This document shows, one piece after another, positions 10,906-23,702 of a DNA stretch of 64,000 nt. A program made the position numbers and the translations under genes. Origin of the DNA: Paguma larvata (taxonomy: Eukaryota; Chordata; Mammalia; Carnivora; Viverridae); assembly GCA_030068075.1 (NCBI GenBank), contig CM057828.1, positions 109,784,699 to 109,848,698 on the forward strand, written 5' to 3'. How positions within the stretch are numbered: the stretch's first letter is position 1; each line of letters begins with the position of its first letter. The notes beneath the pieces are model-generated. The model did no database searches. It saw nothing but the letters and a program-made list of their open reading frames with translations, and was not told the DNA's origin.

Positions 10906-12835
10906 GGGGAAGTTTTTTTTAAATCTGTAAGACATAGGATTTTGAATTTTTGCTGTGCAAATCTATATCAACATAAAAATTATTACTAGAGTCAAATATT
11001 AATGAATTTTGAGTAATTGGCCCTTTCGTATTTTATTATAGCCTCTAGGATTTATTTCAGTAACATGATTCGGGTTGATTATATTTTACTTCTTTCCCTT
11101 GTTCACTCTCCATGTTAAAAACAGATAAAAAGGCAGAATAAAAAGAGATGTGGGCTGACATCGTTTATCAAATATTTGACTATTATATTAAATCTACCTT
11201 GATATAGTTTCAAAACATATTTGCTTTTTATTTCTTACAGTTTTTGCAAAGGACTGGCTTTGGTTTTTATGACCAGTTTTGTCTTCAAAATTATCTGCCT
11301 AGATTTTGACCAAGGTGTTCTCTTAACTGTCAAATGCAATTGAATTTAGTCTTGTTTTTCTTTCTAGGTTACTTTATGAAGTGTTTCTACAAATTATAAA
11401 AATGTCCCCAAAGAGCCAAATTTTTTTTCCTACATTTGATATTTTATGTTTTTTTCTGTATATGTTTTGATAATTATGTGTTTTACCTTCAGTAATCGTA
11501 TTTTAGTTCTAGCTAAATTTATTCCTAGTTAAAATAGTATGTAAAGCATGCACATTTAGAACGAACATTATTCAATACATTTTGCTATTTCAAAGTTTAC
11601 ATTAATTTAACATTGTAAATCACATCTACATTAATTTAACATTCTAAATAGTTGTGCAATGCGGTCATTTGGTGTACACTGAATTCATTTCTATCATTAA
11701 ATAAGTATCTTTTCTCTTTGGTAGCTCAAGTTATTTTCTGATTCTACCCGTTTGATATTGTGCTTTTGATTTGTAAAGTCTCTGGTAAATATCTGTTACT
11801 GTTTTTCACACAATGTCATAATACTATGAAAGACTTTCTCGCAGGTATTTTCATTACCTAGCTGTTAACATTTTTAGTAAATGCCAAAAAGTGATATATG
11901 AATATAAAACATATGTTCAACATAAACTTTATAAATAGCAGAAATGGCTAGTAGTAGAAATTACTGAGATATTTTCTGCCAAGAATTTTTTAAAACATTG
12001 ACTATATGAGAAAAATACAGTGTTTTGAGATGATTGAATAAACTGATTATAGTTATTCTCTGTTTTATTTTATTTTCTGTGTAGAAGAAAATCTATGACT
12101 TGATTTCTTTATCTTACTACCTAGTTTACTTATATTTTTGTCCTCCTTTGAACTCATGTTCTTCAGACTTTGGATTTGTTATAGACATACATCAAGCTGC
12201 TAAAATCCAGTTTTGGTGGTTGAGGTTGATTTTAAATCATGTCCTTGTTACATATGCTCTCCTTCCAGTGCCAGTCAGCATCAAACTGGCCAAAAGGCTA
12301 TCACACCAGACAAAAGCATTTGATGCAAAGAATTTGACAACCCATTAGATAGAAAACCATCACCTGAATAATTCAAAATCGATTGAAGCTTTTCCCCTAC
12401 ATATAAAATTGTTCTGTAGTTCCATTCATTTTTGCATCTCTCCTTTGTATAGCCTTGGGAAACATAGATCAGTGATGTAGCAGCAAAAGACATCATGATA
12501 CCAAATAGGAAATGAGGACTTGGGATATGCTTTGGACCTCTTAATTTCCAGGCCACTTGATAGCAGATACAGTTCATTACACAGGAAAATTGCTTGATCT
12601 TGGGAAAAGAGGGTGCTGGAGGTGAGGGAAAATGAGTTAGTCACCAATACGGTTCACCTTGCAATTCAGTCATTTAGATCTAACTACAGAATGATTGCCG
12701 TCATGTTCCAGATAAAGAATGAAAGCTCTTCTCGCAAGAAAATGGTGAATCACATATCCCCTGTTTAGATTCTAGAATAAAAAAGAAGGAAAAGGAAGAA
12801 TATATCCTATGTATGTTAATGCACACTTAACCAAT
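10906..12835. other. Unclassified stretch with chance open frames
   Basis: No repeat was recognised over about 1.9 kb. On the minus strand 12281-12577 is open for 98 codons with several hydrophobic stretches, and 12426-12647 is open in another frame. Neither has a motif that I know or a clear splice context, so no gene is called. Confidence 0.35.
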
Positions 12836-13030
12836 TTTAATAGAGAATATACCATTGTTAGAGCCTTTATAATCTACATATGGTTTTATTTGAGCTTCAT
12901 TATGACAGTATAGGTATTATTTCCTTCTCACCTGTATAGAAACAGATTCAGAGATGTTACAGTCACACAGCTCATATAATCTAGACTGGGACTCAAATCC
13001 AGATCACAACTACAAATTGCATGTGTAAAT
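12836..13030 (-). mobile_element. MIR SINE, antisense, diverged
   Basis: The order 'cctgtatagaaacagattca', 'agtcacacagctcat', then 'gactgggactcaaatccaga' matches the reverse complement of MIR. Confidence 0.75.
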
Positions 13031-14258
13031 TCTGTTGTACTCAGTAGACATAAAATCATATCCAGGGCTGTACAAAGACAAGCTTCCAAAGCATTAGAGA
13101 AGGTTGATACTCAGAAAAAGAATTATCAGAAATATTTTAATGAATATCTTTATATGTTCAATAGTTCTATAAATGTTCTTGTGCAAAATTTTTCAGTGGC
13201 TTATAATTCTTTCTACACTCCATTTTCTCCGTTCCATAAACATAAAACATTCCTTCCCTCCCCTCTTTCAAAAGATCACTTTCCTTCCTTCCCACTCACC
13301 ATACCCCTCCATCTGTCCTTTAATCTTCATTGTGTCCCCTAATCTCTGATCACCCACCACAAGTTTTATCATCTTTCTTTCATAATCAGTGGCTCCATGT
13401 CTTGTCTCTCATTCTGATTCATAAGTCATTTTATGATAGTGACCATGGCTAATAATTCTTGTTATTGTGATGAGCATACCTGGAAAAATTGTATTTTAAA
13501 TATCTTTTATGATAGATAACTACCACCTCTGATATAAGAAGAGGATCCTGATTGGATGCTGATATGGAAAGAGACCACAGTTTGCCTCAGTGTACCTTGA
13601 TAACCTGAACTTAACCCAATAGGAAACAAAAAGCTGAAAAAGTGATAGCCCCTTTAAAATGTGCTGCCGGGGATTAGCCATCACATTTTAGTACTATTGT
13701 GTATGGTATTATGATATTCATATACCTGAATTCTGAGAGCCATGGGAAGAAAGATTGATTTTAGAGCAAACATCTTTAACATGACTAGGCAAAAACAGAA
13801 AAGGAAAATAGCTGAAGTTGATAGATACCCACCATCCAAGACAACTTAAATTCTGAATTAGAATTTAGTAGCTCTGGAATAGAAAGGGATCCCTAGTGTT
13901 CATAGATGTGAGGACACATGACAATACATCTTTAGAGTTTTGGAGATAGAAAAGAAAGAATATATCCAGAAGAGTGACTACCTCTAGTGGGGAAAACTAA
14001 GAGTTAGGAGAAAATCTCATATTACGTTGTTGTTAGCATTACCATAAACATAATGATTCTTTTGAAACACAAGTTTTAAAGTGCTTGCATTAATAACAGT
14101 ATATGGAACCAAGAGGTCCTAACTATAGTAGTTCTTCTTGGGCTAGAATAAATTGCTGACCAGATACAAAATTAATTTGTAGAACCTCAGGGTATCTCTC
14201 ATATCTTCAACATGCGCATTTTAGATTAGCCAATGGAAAGATTAATAAATGGTTGAAA
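13031..14258. other. Unclassified DNA
   Basis: No convincing feature. A pyrimidine-rich patch lies at about 13215-13330. Confidence 0.35.
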
Positions 14259-14270
14259 TAAAAAGTAAGG

Positions 14271-14378
14271 GAGCCTGGAGCCTGCTTCGGATTCTGTATG
14301 TCCCTCTCTCTCTCTGCCCTTCCACTGCTCATGCTCTGTCTCTATGTCTCTCAAAAATAAATAAACTTAAAAAAAAAA
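14271..14378 (+). mobile_element. 5'-truncated carnivore SINE
   Basis: Only the 3' half is present, from 'agcctggagcctgcttcgga' through the CT-rich block to CTCAAAAATAAATAAAC and poly(A). The tRNA-like head is missing. A duplication AAAAAGTAAGGG flanks it on both sides (about 14259-14270 and from 14373). Confidence 0.9.
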
Positions 14379-14645
14379 GTAAGGGGAGGAAAAGTTTTAT
14401 AAAGTATAAGGTGTTCCAGGTGTCGTGGAAGGAAATGTAAGTAGCAGTACAAGATCTCAAAAAAAGTGGTACCCTGTTTTTTTCAAACCAAGACTACCTA
14501 CAAGTAGAATAGGAAGAAATATCAGAAGCCTACCAAAAAAAGTTTTAAAAGTAAAGTAAAAAAAGTTTAAAACTTAATAAGTTTTAAAATAATTGTGTTT
14601 CAGAACCATGAATGATTCTACAAGAATAAAGATAGTTTTACACAG

Positions 14646-14647
<2 letters not shown>

Positions 14648-14680
<33 letters not shown>
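14648..14680. repeat. (CA)n microsatellite
   Basis: About 15 CA units ending in a CG step. It gives a low-complexity valine/cysteine run to the minus-strand frame at 14574-14864, which is therefore not a gene. Confidence 0.95.
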
Positions 14681-15213
14681 AGATGCAGTGATTGAGAATT
14701 TTAAAGAGTGAAATGAAATAAAACATTACCTGGATATCTGAAGAAAATGCTATTAATGGTAAAAAGATACGAGAGTTGGGAGAAAATCTAATGTCCAAGA
14801 AAAAAAAATGGGAAAGAATATAAGTACAGATACAAGTAATAACAATTTTCCGCAAAGAAATCATAAGAGAATACCTTATGATTCAAGTCATTCAAGTCAT
14901 TAACAAAGGTATGAGAACAAAAGAAATCGTAATGAAATAGGATTTTTAAAGGAATTTCTGGATGGAGCCAGCCATTGGTTTAAGGTGTAAGAATTATTTT
15001 TCTTTCGTTGGTGGGGAAGGCCAATGCGGTAAGATCATTACAAAAAATATTGCTGGATTGTTTTTAAAAAACTAGACAGAGCTGTGTGTCTAAGTACAAT
15101 AAAACCGAGATGAAATATTAATCCAAAGATGTCAAAACATGCCATTTAATCTGGTAAACCTAGCCTGAAACCAAGGGAGGGTGCCTAATCTTTTTAAAGA
15201 GGGCCACTTAAGA
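14681..15213. other. Unclassified DNA
   Basis: Nothing recognised on either strand. Confidence 0.3.
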
Positions 15214-15430
15214 ATTCATTTATTTGACAAATATGTATCGATCTGCTTCTCTGTGCCAGGCATTGTTCTAAGTTCTTGGGGGTACATCAAGGAATCAGAC
15301 AAAAAAAAAATCCCTCCCTAGCAAAACTTAAAGTCTAGTAAATGAGACAAATAATCAACAAATATAACAAATAACCAAATTATAATATGTTAGAAGAGGA
15401 TTAAGTGCTCTGAAAAAATAGGAAGATACA
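15214..15430 (+). mobile_element. Old LINE 3' UTR-like fragment
   Basis: It shows the pattern 'attcatttatttgacaaata', 'ctgtgccaggcattgttcta', 'ctaaagtctagtaaatgaga'-like blocks and 'ttaagtgctctgaaaaaata', typical of an ancient LINE 3' region in mammals. Subfamily not assigned. Confidence 0.55.
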
Positions 15431-16164
15431 GAGAGATCATGGCTGCTCTTTTAAATTACAAAGCCTAAAATCCAGCGCTATTTAACGGGTTCTCAGAAAG
15501 GTGCACATGAGTATACCGAGGATGTTGGTGGAGCTAAGCATTAGGATATGTCCGGTAAATGACTGTTTAACCACTCAGTAATTCCTATTTGGTTCATAAC
15601 AGGTGTCATAGCAGAAAGCAAGTTGTGGAATTCTCGTAAAAGAAATTTATAGTTTTTTTATGAGCGCTATAATAAACAAAATCTGTGATGTGTCCCATTA
15701 ATTGAATCCCTAACACCTGTTCTCTTCATTTACCTCACTTTTGTTTTTCATTTTGTTAAATACTATTTCACTTCTGTTTTAAAACAAAATAGTTTAACAT
15801 ATGTGTACCATTAGAGAACATTGACATTACGTTCATTCCATCATTGTTACTGATAATATAATGATCTATGTGTAGTGTATTTAAGAAAATAGAGACAATT
15901 TCTTTACCACAAGTGAATATGTACATCTCATCTGTTTGCACAGGGGCCTGAAGAATATGCAGGGATTTACTAAGTTCAGGGTAGGTGAGAGACCTCTGGC
16001 TTCATGTGCCTTTTGCTCTTTTAGTTTTACATGCAACATTGTCAATAACAGGTAAGTTCCAGACCACGTGGATTTAGGAACTTCTGACTCCTTTTCTCAA
16101 CCCTTGAAAGAAAATTAGAAGTAGGAAACTAATGTATTATTATTAAACTACAATAATAATAGTC
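15431..16164. other. Unclassified DNA
   Basis: No feature recognised. Confidence 0.3.
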
Positions 16165-16262
16165 AGAAATCTCACTTGAACCTCATAGTAACGTAATGTC
16201 AGGAAGATTCTTTGCAAACAGAGGCTCAGAGAAATTATTTTACCAAGGTTACTAACTAGTAG
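16165..16262 (-). mobile_element. MIR fragment, antisense
   Basis: 'aacctcatagtaac', 'aaacagaggctcagagaaat' and 'ccaaggttactaactagtag' follow the antisense MIR order. Confidence 0.6.
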
Positions 16263-17784
16263 GGGTTGGGGTGGAGGGCACAGTGTACGGGGCAGAGATG
16301 AACACTACAATTCTTTAAAAACAAACATCTAGGTTGTATTAAGTGACTTGGTTTTGTTATGGAAACTGGAAAAAGGCGAAAAGAGTTTACCAAATCTAGG
16401 TATTGCATTCTCTAGGCAAGTGCTCGCCATTTAATGACGACATCTTTCTTCTTGCTCCACTGTTCCTTTCTCTGCCCCAGCTAGCAGCTCAGCTCACCTC
16501 ATCTCCCCAGGCAGAAATAACTGTGGTAGTCTCCAGCAGAGGAAGCAACCAAGGATGCAGATGCACAAAAATTTTAGTTGGCTTATTTTTAATGTGAGGC
16601 TCACTCAGGATATGAACTGTAGAATTTTTTTAAGTGAAATATCTTGTACAGTCATTCTTAATAATTTATGATTTTTTAAGATTGAAAAAAGTCAAAGAAT
16701 ATGGATATTGTAAAAATTAATATTTCAAAGTCACCTTTTTACTACTTTGTGCATAATTTATGGATCAAGCCAAAATTTTATAATTCAGTCCTGTGGAATT
16801 TTCCAGTCTCCATACTCATGTTATTACAGAAGTAGAAATGCTAAATGTTTAGTCTTTTATTGTATATTACTGAGTGTCTAGAGCATCAACTGCCAGGTCT
16901 TGTTTAAGTCTAAGGTCATTTACTAAACTTGCAAAAGAATAACCTATCACATTTTGTTGTATGAAACAGTGAGAATAACAAATTACTATCTTCAAAATCT
17001 AAAGATTTTTGTTTCCCTTGTTCAAAAATATACTTAGATTAAGGAGATCCCTCTATTAAGGGAGCAGTAAGTTTAATTTCATGTTGAATAATGGTATGAA
17101 ATTTAACATTTATCCAACAAGAGTGTCGTACCCCATTCTCAGGTGAAAATCACTCTATTGTTTATCAAGGGTCTCTAAAGATTGAAGTAAAGTAATTCGC
17201 CAGGTAAGGAGACTTATAACCTCCATCCAGATTTTTATAGGTTTATTAAGATATCTTTATTGCTTAGACAGCTTACCACTTTTGCATTTTTGGATTGTCT
17301 TCTGGTTTTCTCTTTAACTGGTAATAAGGCAAAGTGAGCCCTTCGACTTATACACTGAATCCCACAGCTTCTCATCCACTCAGGGACTGAAATTACCTCC
17401 TTTCTTCTGCATCCATATTCCCTTCAGTAATAGAATGTGCCATAATACTGTTAGACCCAATGGTTTGTTCTTAGTCCTCATATACCTCGTGATAGCAAAT
17501 TCTCATAGTTGATACCCCATCCTCTTTGAAATACTTCCCGCATTTAGCTTAGGACACTTGCCTGGTTTCCCTAATTCTTAGGCTAATCCTTCTCAGTCTT
17601 TATTTTTCCTCCTCTTCCAAATTTGTAAATACTAAAATTCCAAGGGTCAGTCCACAGATGTCTTTCCCTCTCAGTCTATAAACTCTAGACTTATTTGGCC
17701 TCTCTATTTGGATGGCCAAAAGACATTGCAAACTTAAGCTTCCCCACTCTGCACTTCTGGTATCAACCCTTCAACCTGCTTCAT
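16263..17784. other. Unclassified DNA
   Basis: No exon or repeat that I can support over 1.5 kb. Confidence 0.3.
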
Positions 17785-17800
17785 CTGCAATCTTAATTTC

Positions 17801-18004
17801 TTTTTTTCAATGTTTATTCATTTTTGAGAGAGAGAGAGAGAGAGAGAGGGAGGGGCAGAGAGAGATGGACACACACAATCCGAAGCAGGCTCCAGGCTCT
17901 GAGCTGCCAAGCACAGAGCTCGATGCGGGGCTCGAACTCACGAACCCGAGAACATGACCTGAGCCAAAATTGGACGCTTAACTGACTGAGCCGCTGAGGC
18001 GCCC
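17801..18004 (-). mobile_element. Carnivore SINE, antisense, with target duplication
   Basis: A long GA run stands in the antisense CT region and the head complement is on the right. The duplication CTGCAATCTTAATTTC (17785-17800) and CTGCAATCTCGATTTC (18005-18020) differs at two bases. Confidence 0.95.
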
Positions 18005-18180
18005 CTGCAATCTCGATTTCTTATTTCACACAATAGTAACTCCATCCTTCTCAAGGCTCAAGTGAAAACTGCGGAGTTAATCATGACTCCCCTTTTTCTC
18101 AAGAGCCTTGTTCAATTTTTTCACAAAATTCATATCATCTACTTTTAAAATACATGCCGAATTTGACCACTTTTCATTAG

Positions 18181-18217
18181 TTTTTTTTGTTTGTTTGTTT
18201 GGTTTTTTTTTTTTTTG
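18181..18217. repeat. T-rich low-complexity run with TTTG units
   Basis: Runs of T broken by three GTTT units. It may be the relic tail of a decayed antisense retroelement, but no body is visible. Confidence 0.8.
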
Positions 18218-18229
18218 CTAGTATCTTGA

Positions 18230-18560
18230 CCCAATAGCCATTATTGCTCATTTGAACTATTATATAAACTCTCCTACTGGGTATCCTTGTTTCTGCGTTT
18301 GTTGCCCTTCAGTTTGTTTCAATAAACCAGACAGAGTTATCCTGTTAAAGCACTAGTCAGATCATGAGCTCTGCTCAAACCCTCCAATGGCATCCCCTCT
18401 CAATAAATTAAACCTAGAGTCCTGACAATGGTTTTCAAAGTCTGCAAGATCTACCCACACCCAACTCTTCAACAGTCGCCATCCTTCACTCTGTTCAACC
18501 ACTTCTGCCTTCTCAATGTCCCTTGAATATGCCAGGTATGTTTCTGCCCTGGAGCAGGGG
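18230..18560 (+). mobile_element. L2 LINE fragment
   Basis: Good match to the L2 3' region order: 'cagacagagttatcctgtta', 'gtcagatcatgagctctgct', 'aaaccctccaatggcatccc', 'aagtctgcaagatctaccca' and 'gaatatgccaggtatgtttc'. The open frame on the other strand is incidental. Confidence 0.75.
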
Positions 18561-18984
18561 CTGGGAAACAAGGTGTCTCAGATTCCAAACCCTATTCCTA
18601 AATCTAAATAATTTAATGAGGACTCTACAGAAATTCTAATAATATTCTCATAAAAACCTAGTACCTAAATCATATACTAATATTTAAATGACCCTATTAA
18701 AAGGAATTCTAAACATTACTTCATTTTGCTGGGCTATTTCCTGAAATCTAATTTAAACTATCATGGGACTAAAAAGAAGATCTAACAGTTCTGTGATGTA
18801 TGATAGAGACTATCTAATTAAACAAAAAGCATCTAAGTAATACCAACAAATGTTTACCCAGACCTATTAAGTACTAGTGTCTACTATGACCATATGGGTG
18901 TCAAGTCTGATGTTAGGGAGGGATACAGTGGTGAGTGAGAGAAACAGAATCTAAAAGAAGGAGAGAGAGAAATTGGAGAAGGCT
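18561..18984. other. Unclassified DNA
   Basis: Possible old LINE tail around 18860-18960; otherwise nothing recognised. Confidence 0.3.
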
Positions 18985-21360
18985 TAAGTGATTTTGCAAC
19001 AAGGATTATCAGATGCCTTTGTCTAATAGTTAATAACACATATTTCCATTGAATGAATCTAGGAATGCAAGTGTTATTCAACATTATGTCAGTTAATGAA
19101 TTAATCAGATTAATAGACTGAAGAAGAAAAATTATACCTGACTAGATGCAGAAAAGCATTTGATAAAATTCAACATACATTTAAACAACAACAATAGGGG
19201 CGCCTGGGTGGCTCAGTCGGTTAAGTGGCCGACTTCAGCTCAGGTCATGATCTCATGGTCTGAGTTCGAGCCCCGCGTCTGTGCTGACGGCTCAGAGCCT
19301 GGAGCCTGCTTCAGATTCTGTATCTCCTCTCTCTGCTCTTCCCTTGCTCACGCTCTGTCTCTAGGTCTCTCAAAAATAAAAAACGTTAAAAAAATTAAAA
19401 ATAATAAAAATAATTTAAAAAATGAAATAAAAAATTTTTAAAAATAAAATAACAATAAAAAAACCCTCAACCTAGGAATACAAGGAAGTTTACTTTATAT
19501 GACAAAGAATACCTATACAAAAACATAAACATTGTGTGTGTCATTGAAATAGTGAAAAACTTCTGAGATCTGAGTGATATATTGATGCCCGATATCAATA
19601 TTATAATGATGGTCCTATTCAGTGTAGTGGGAAAGAAAAAGACTTGAAACATACAGGATCTGACAGTAAAACATAAAGTTAATTGTCCACAGGTGATATG
19701 ATTGGGTCAAAGAAAGTTCAAAAGAAACTTCAGATAAAATTTTAGAATTAGAGGATTAGCAAGAAGGCTGAATACACAATATACACAAATCAGTTGTATT
19801 TGTCCATACAGAAATAAGTAGGACTTAGAAAAAGAAAAAAAATTTAAAGACACCATATAGGATAGTATTAAAAAGCACCAAATGCCTAGGAATAAGTTTA
19901 ATAAAAGCTTAATAAAAAGATTTTCATACCCAGACAACTATATACATTATCAAAAGCATAGAAGACCTTAATAAATATGTATTCATTGGAAAATTTGCTA
20001 TTGTAAAGATGTTCATTCTGCCTAAATTCAATGAATTTGATGTGATGAATATATTCAACCAAACCAAATAAAAATTCCAGGTTTTTATTAAAACTGACAA
20101 GCCAATTCTAAATTTATATGGAAATGCAAAGAAACAAGAATAGTAAAGAATCTTAAAGAAGAAAAAGAAGTATGGAGAAATTTATTTATCAAATATCATG
20201 ATTTTTTATAAAGCAAAGTAATTAAGAGTGTGAATTGGCAATAGACCAGAAAAGAGATTTCAAAACTTACTCATATACATATCGTGGTTTGTATGTAAAT
20301 CTTGGTTTATGATAGGTGGCATCTTTTCAATAAATGATATCAGTCAGTTGGCTATCCATATGATAAAAGATGAAACGGGACCCTTATTTCATAGCATACA
20401 CAAAAATCCGCTACAAGTAGATTTTACATATAAATATGAAGTGTTAAACATTAAATCTTGCAGAAAATAGAAGATTATCTTCAAGGCATTAGGATAGGCA
20501 AAGTTTTCTTAAGTAGAACACAGAAAGAACTACCTTAAAAGAAACTGATTGATACATCACACTAAATAGATTACATGAAAATTAAGAACTACCACTCAAA
20601 TTATTGAGAGAGTAAAAATGAAAGCCACAAAGTAAAAGACAATATTTGCAACTTATATAACGAACAAAGAACTCAAAACCAAAATATGTAAAGAACTCTT
20701 ACAGGTCAATAAGGAAAAGATAACCAAAAGAAAAGTGGCCAGTAGAGTTGAACAGACACTTTACAAAAGAGGATAGCCAGATGGCCAATCAAGATATGAA
20801 AAGGTGACATCATTACTCTTCAGGGGAATGGAAAACAAAACTACAAAGAGCACTTCAAATCCATCGGAGTGGCTAAAATAGAAAAGCCTGACAGTACTTT
20901 ATGGGGAGGACGTGGAGTAATGGGTACTCATATTGCTGGTAGGGATGTCAATTACAAATACTGGTAATTTAGAAAACGATTTTATGTTACCTACCAAAAC
21001 TGAACAGATTCATACCAGTAATTCCATTCCTTGGAGAAAATGCATACATATGTGCGCAAATACCAGAAGACGTGTACAAGAATGTTTACACCACCATATG
21101 TGTAAATAACATTGTAAAATGTCCATTCGAGCAATGAAAATAAACTAACCACTCTTATTCCATTTATATAAAGTTCAAAAATAGATAAAACTATGGTGAT
21201 AAAAATGAGAATATTGATTATCTTTTAGGAGGAGGGAGGATTTAAAATGGAGAGAGACCAAGAGGGGTAAATTGGAGTGCTAATAATGTTCTATTTCTTG
21301 ACCTGTGTGTGGTAAAAAAAGGTGTTCACCTTTTGATAATTCGTTGTTTATGATTTTTAC
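18985..21360 (+). mobile_element. Old L1 (L1M-type) ORF2 and 3' region, decayed
   Basis: Recognisable ORF2-derived blocks lie in order, among them 'gatgcagaaaagcatttgat', 'caaatgcctaggaataagtt', 'ttctaaatttatatggaaat' and 'acagacactttacaaaagag', followed by an L1M-like 3' UTR near 21200-21345. Many stops and frameshifts. A SINE interrupts it at 19197-19440. Confidence 0.85.
19197..19440 (+). mobile_element. Carnivore SINE, full length, with long A/T-rich tail
   Basis: Head GGGGCGCCTGGGTGGCTCAG with well-kept A and B box regions, CT-rich block, then an extended AAT-rich tail of about 70 bases. Short duplication AACAACAATA/AATAACAATA. It sits inside the old L1. Confidence 0.93.
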
Positions 21361-21394
21361 ATTAATATGTATTTTATACTTAATTTTTAAAAAG

Positions 21395-21775
21395 ATCTTT
21401 ATTTTTCTCCAATTTTTAATTTAAATTCTAGTTAATATATAGTGTAGTATTGGTTTCAGGAGTAGTATTTAGTGATTCATCACTTATATATAACACCCAG
21501 TGCTCAGTACAAGTGCCCTCTTTAATACACATCACCCATCTAGCCCATCCTCTACCCACCTCCCTCCATCAACCCTCAATTTGTTCTCTATCATAAAGAG
21601 TCTTTTATAGTTTGTTTCCCTCTCTTTCTGTCTTTTCTTCCCTGTCTCATGTGTTCACTTATTTTGTTAAGTTCCACAGATGAATGAAATCATATGGTAT
21701 ATGTCTCTGACTGACCTATTTCACTTAGCATAATACACTCTAGTCCCATCCATGTCCCCCATTGTAGTACAGCAA
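21395..21775 (-). mobile_element. L1 3' end, antisense, carnivore type
   Basis: Starts with the antisense 3' UTR ('ttaatttaaattctagttaa', 'acacccagtgctcagtacaa') and runs into the end of ORF2 ('gacctatttcacttagcata'), then stops: a strongly 5'-truncated copy. Confidence 0.85.
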
Positions 21776-22199
21776 CTATTACTTACCAGTAAGTGTCATT
21801 TTTACCAGTTTTTTCAAGTCATTTACTTCTGTACCGTGTCTTATAGTTGTTGAGAAACACATTATGTGAACTAATACATATAATAGCATCTCGGGAAATC
21901 ATAATCTTGGCATGAAAAATGACTGGATATTTTCCTAGATATTTTCAGGTAGCAAGCATGAGAACACATGAAATTTTAAGAGGTACTCTATCAAGTAAAT
22001 ACTTTTTCAAATATTTTAATTACAAATTAAAATATTTTCTATAGTTCAAGACATTATCCCATGCCTACATTTATCAATACATGTAAAAAATACAGTTTTT
22101 AAAAAGACGAAATTTTATTATAAATTGCATATTTTTTGTGATTTATTTTTATACCTAAAGTATATATTTGAAATCATTCTATTCACTTATTTTTATAAA
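21776..22199. other. Unclassified AT-rich DNA
   Basis: Nothing recognised. Confidence 0.3.
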
Positions 22200-22690
22200 G
22201 TGAACATTAAATTATTCAAACTAAAAAGATCATAGAGTAGAAAGTAAATTCCCTTTTACTCCTCACCTCCCCCATCCCTACTTCCACAAATAAAGGATGT
22301 TAGAAGATTGTGTTTTGCATCCTTCCATAAATTCTGTGTGTATTATCAATGTGGTTTTTTGTTTGTTTTTTTTTAGACTTTGATATCACACTCTTCTGCA
22401 ACTTTGTTTTTCATCAATATAGTTGCAGCATATTTGCATATCAGTGCGTAAAGAACATCATTCTTTTAAATCTAGATAATATATAATTCTTTTTAATGGT
22501 TACATAATATTCCAACATAAACTTCATTATTGAGCCTTTCTCCTACCAATAGGTAGATTGTTCCCATTTTTTGTCATTACAAAAATAGTATAACAAATTG
22601 CGTGTATGTGTGTGTGTGTGCACGCATCTATTTTAGACAGTACGTGTATAGGAATTGCTGAGTCAAGAGTATAAATATTTTTTGACGTTG
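22200..22690 (-). mobile_element. Old LINE-like repeat, antisense
   Basis: Blocks such as 'ctttttaatggttacataat', 'attgttcccattttttgtca' and 'ggaattgctgagtcaagagt' fit the same antisense L1-type segment seen at 7.9-8.6 kb. A TG-rich stretch lies at about 22601-22622. Confidence 0.5.
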
Positions 22691-23480
22691 AAAATAACTC
22701 AAAATACACTTTACTTTTGTGAATACTCTTTGAAAATTGGATACAGCATCATAGCAAGGAAACTAATTTCAAGTAAAGCACCACAATGGGAACCAATGAA
22801 TCTTTTAAGGCAGGTAGATATACTAAATATTATATTAACCAGTGTGAGTTTTTTAGCATAAAGGAAGACATATGGGAGATAATTTTCCCTTGCCCCAAGC
22901 CCAAAGTCACAGCAACCACTCGAATGTTAAATGTAGAATGGGACAAACAAAACTTATACAAAGTTACAGCCTTTGTTCACAAACAAAAATTGTAACAATA
23001 TAATTAAATCACAAATTTATTATACTAATAATCAAGTCAGATATTTCACTTAGTTCCTTAAAATAGTCTCCTTAGGATTAGGCCACATTTACTGTGCAAG
23101 ACTATCATTTTTGAGTCGTGTTGTTCTAAGAATTGGGGTTTTCTTCTAATGGGGAATTGTCGATCGCTTAATCTGTACCTACTGCTGATAGTGATCCTTA
23201 GTTTAACACCAGGAAATGAAGGCATTGTAACCTCTTAGAAATGAAGCAGTGGATTCTATTTGTATTAATGTGTTCTAAAAATAGTTGAATTTAGAAGGGA
23301 ACAAATAAAGTTTCTCCTTTATAGCCAGAAAATTAGTATCCAGCTCTTGGTCATTTACCTATACCATGCATCAAAAGAAAAACTTTCTTCCTTGTAGTAC
23401 AAGATCGTTAATAGTAAAAGAACAGGAGACATGGGAGAAATCTAGATATCTGAATGACTTTTAGCTTTTGCCAATAATCA
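22691..23480. other. Unclassified DNA
   Basis: A 69-codon plus-strand frame (22786-22995) and an overlapping 68-codon frame are present. Neither has a recognisable domain or splice sites that make it persuasive. Confidence 0.3.
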
Positions 23481-23702
23481 TAGCTATTTCTTGAGTGTTT
23501 GTTATGTGCTTGTTGCGCTTGTAAGTGCCCAATTTGTATTATTTACTTACCTGTTGTAACACCCCTTTAAGTTGGATGTTACGGTAAGCACCATTTTGCA
23601 GATGGGAAATAGGAAATGTACAACGCTAAGCAAAGTAGACACTGGTATGTAGCGGAACCAGTATTCAGACCCAGGTACTATGGCTACAGAGCCCCTACCC
23701 TT
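23481..23702 (-). mobile_element. MIR SINE, antisense, near full length
   Basis: In order: 'tgagtgtttgttatgtgctt', 'cattttgcagatgggaaata', 'gcggaaccagtattcagacc' and 'aggtactatggctacagagc'. Clear antisense MIR. Confidence 0.8.

Noticed and set aside
12281..12577. 98-codon minus-strand frame with hydrophobic stretches
   Set aside because: No domain recognised, overlapping open frames on the same strand, and no convincing splice sites or conservation evidence available.
17824..17850. GA run as a GAGA-type regulatory site
   Set aside because: It is the antisense CT block of the SINE at 17801-18004.
22786..22995. 69-codon plus-strand frame with protein-like composition
   Set aside because: No known motif, and a second overlapping frame is open; no splice or promoter evidence.
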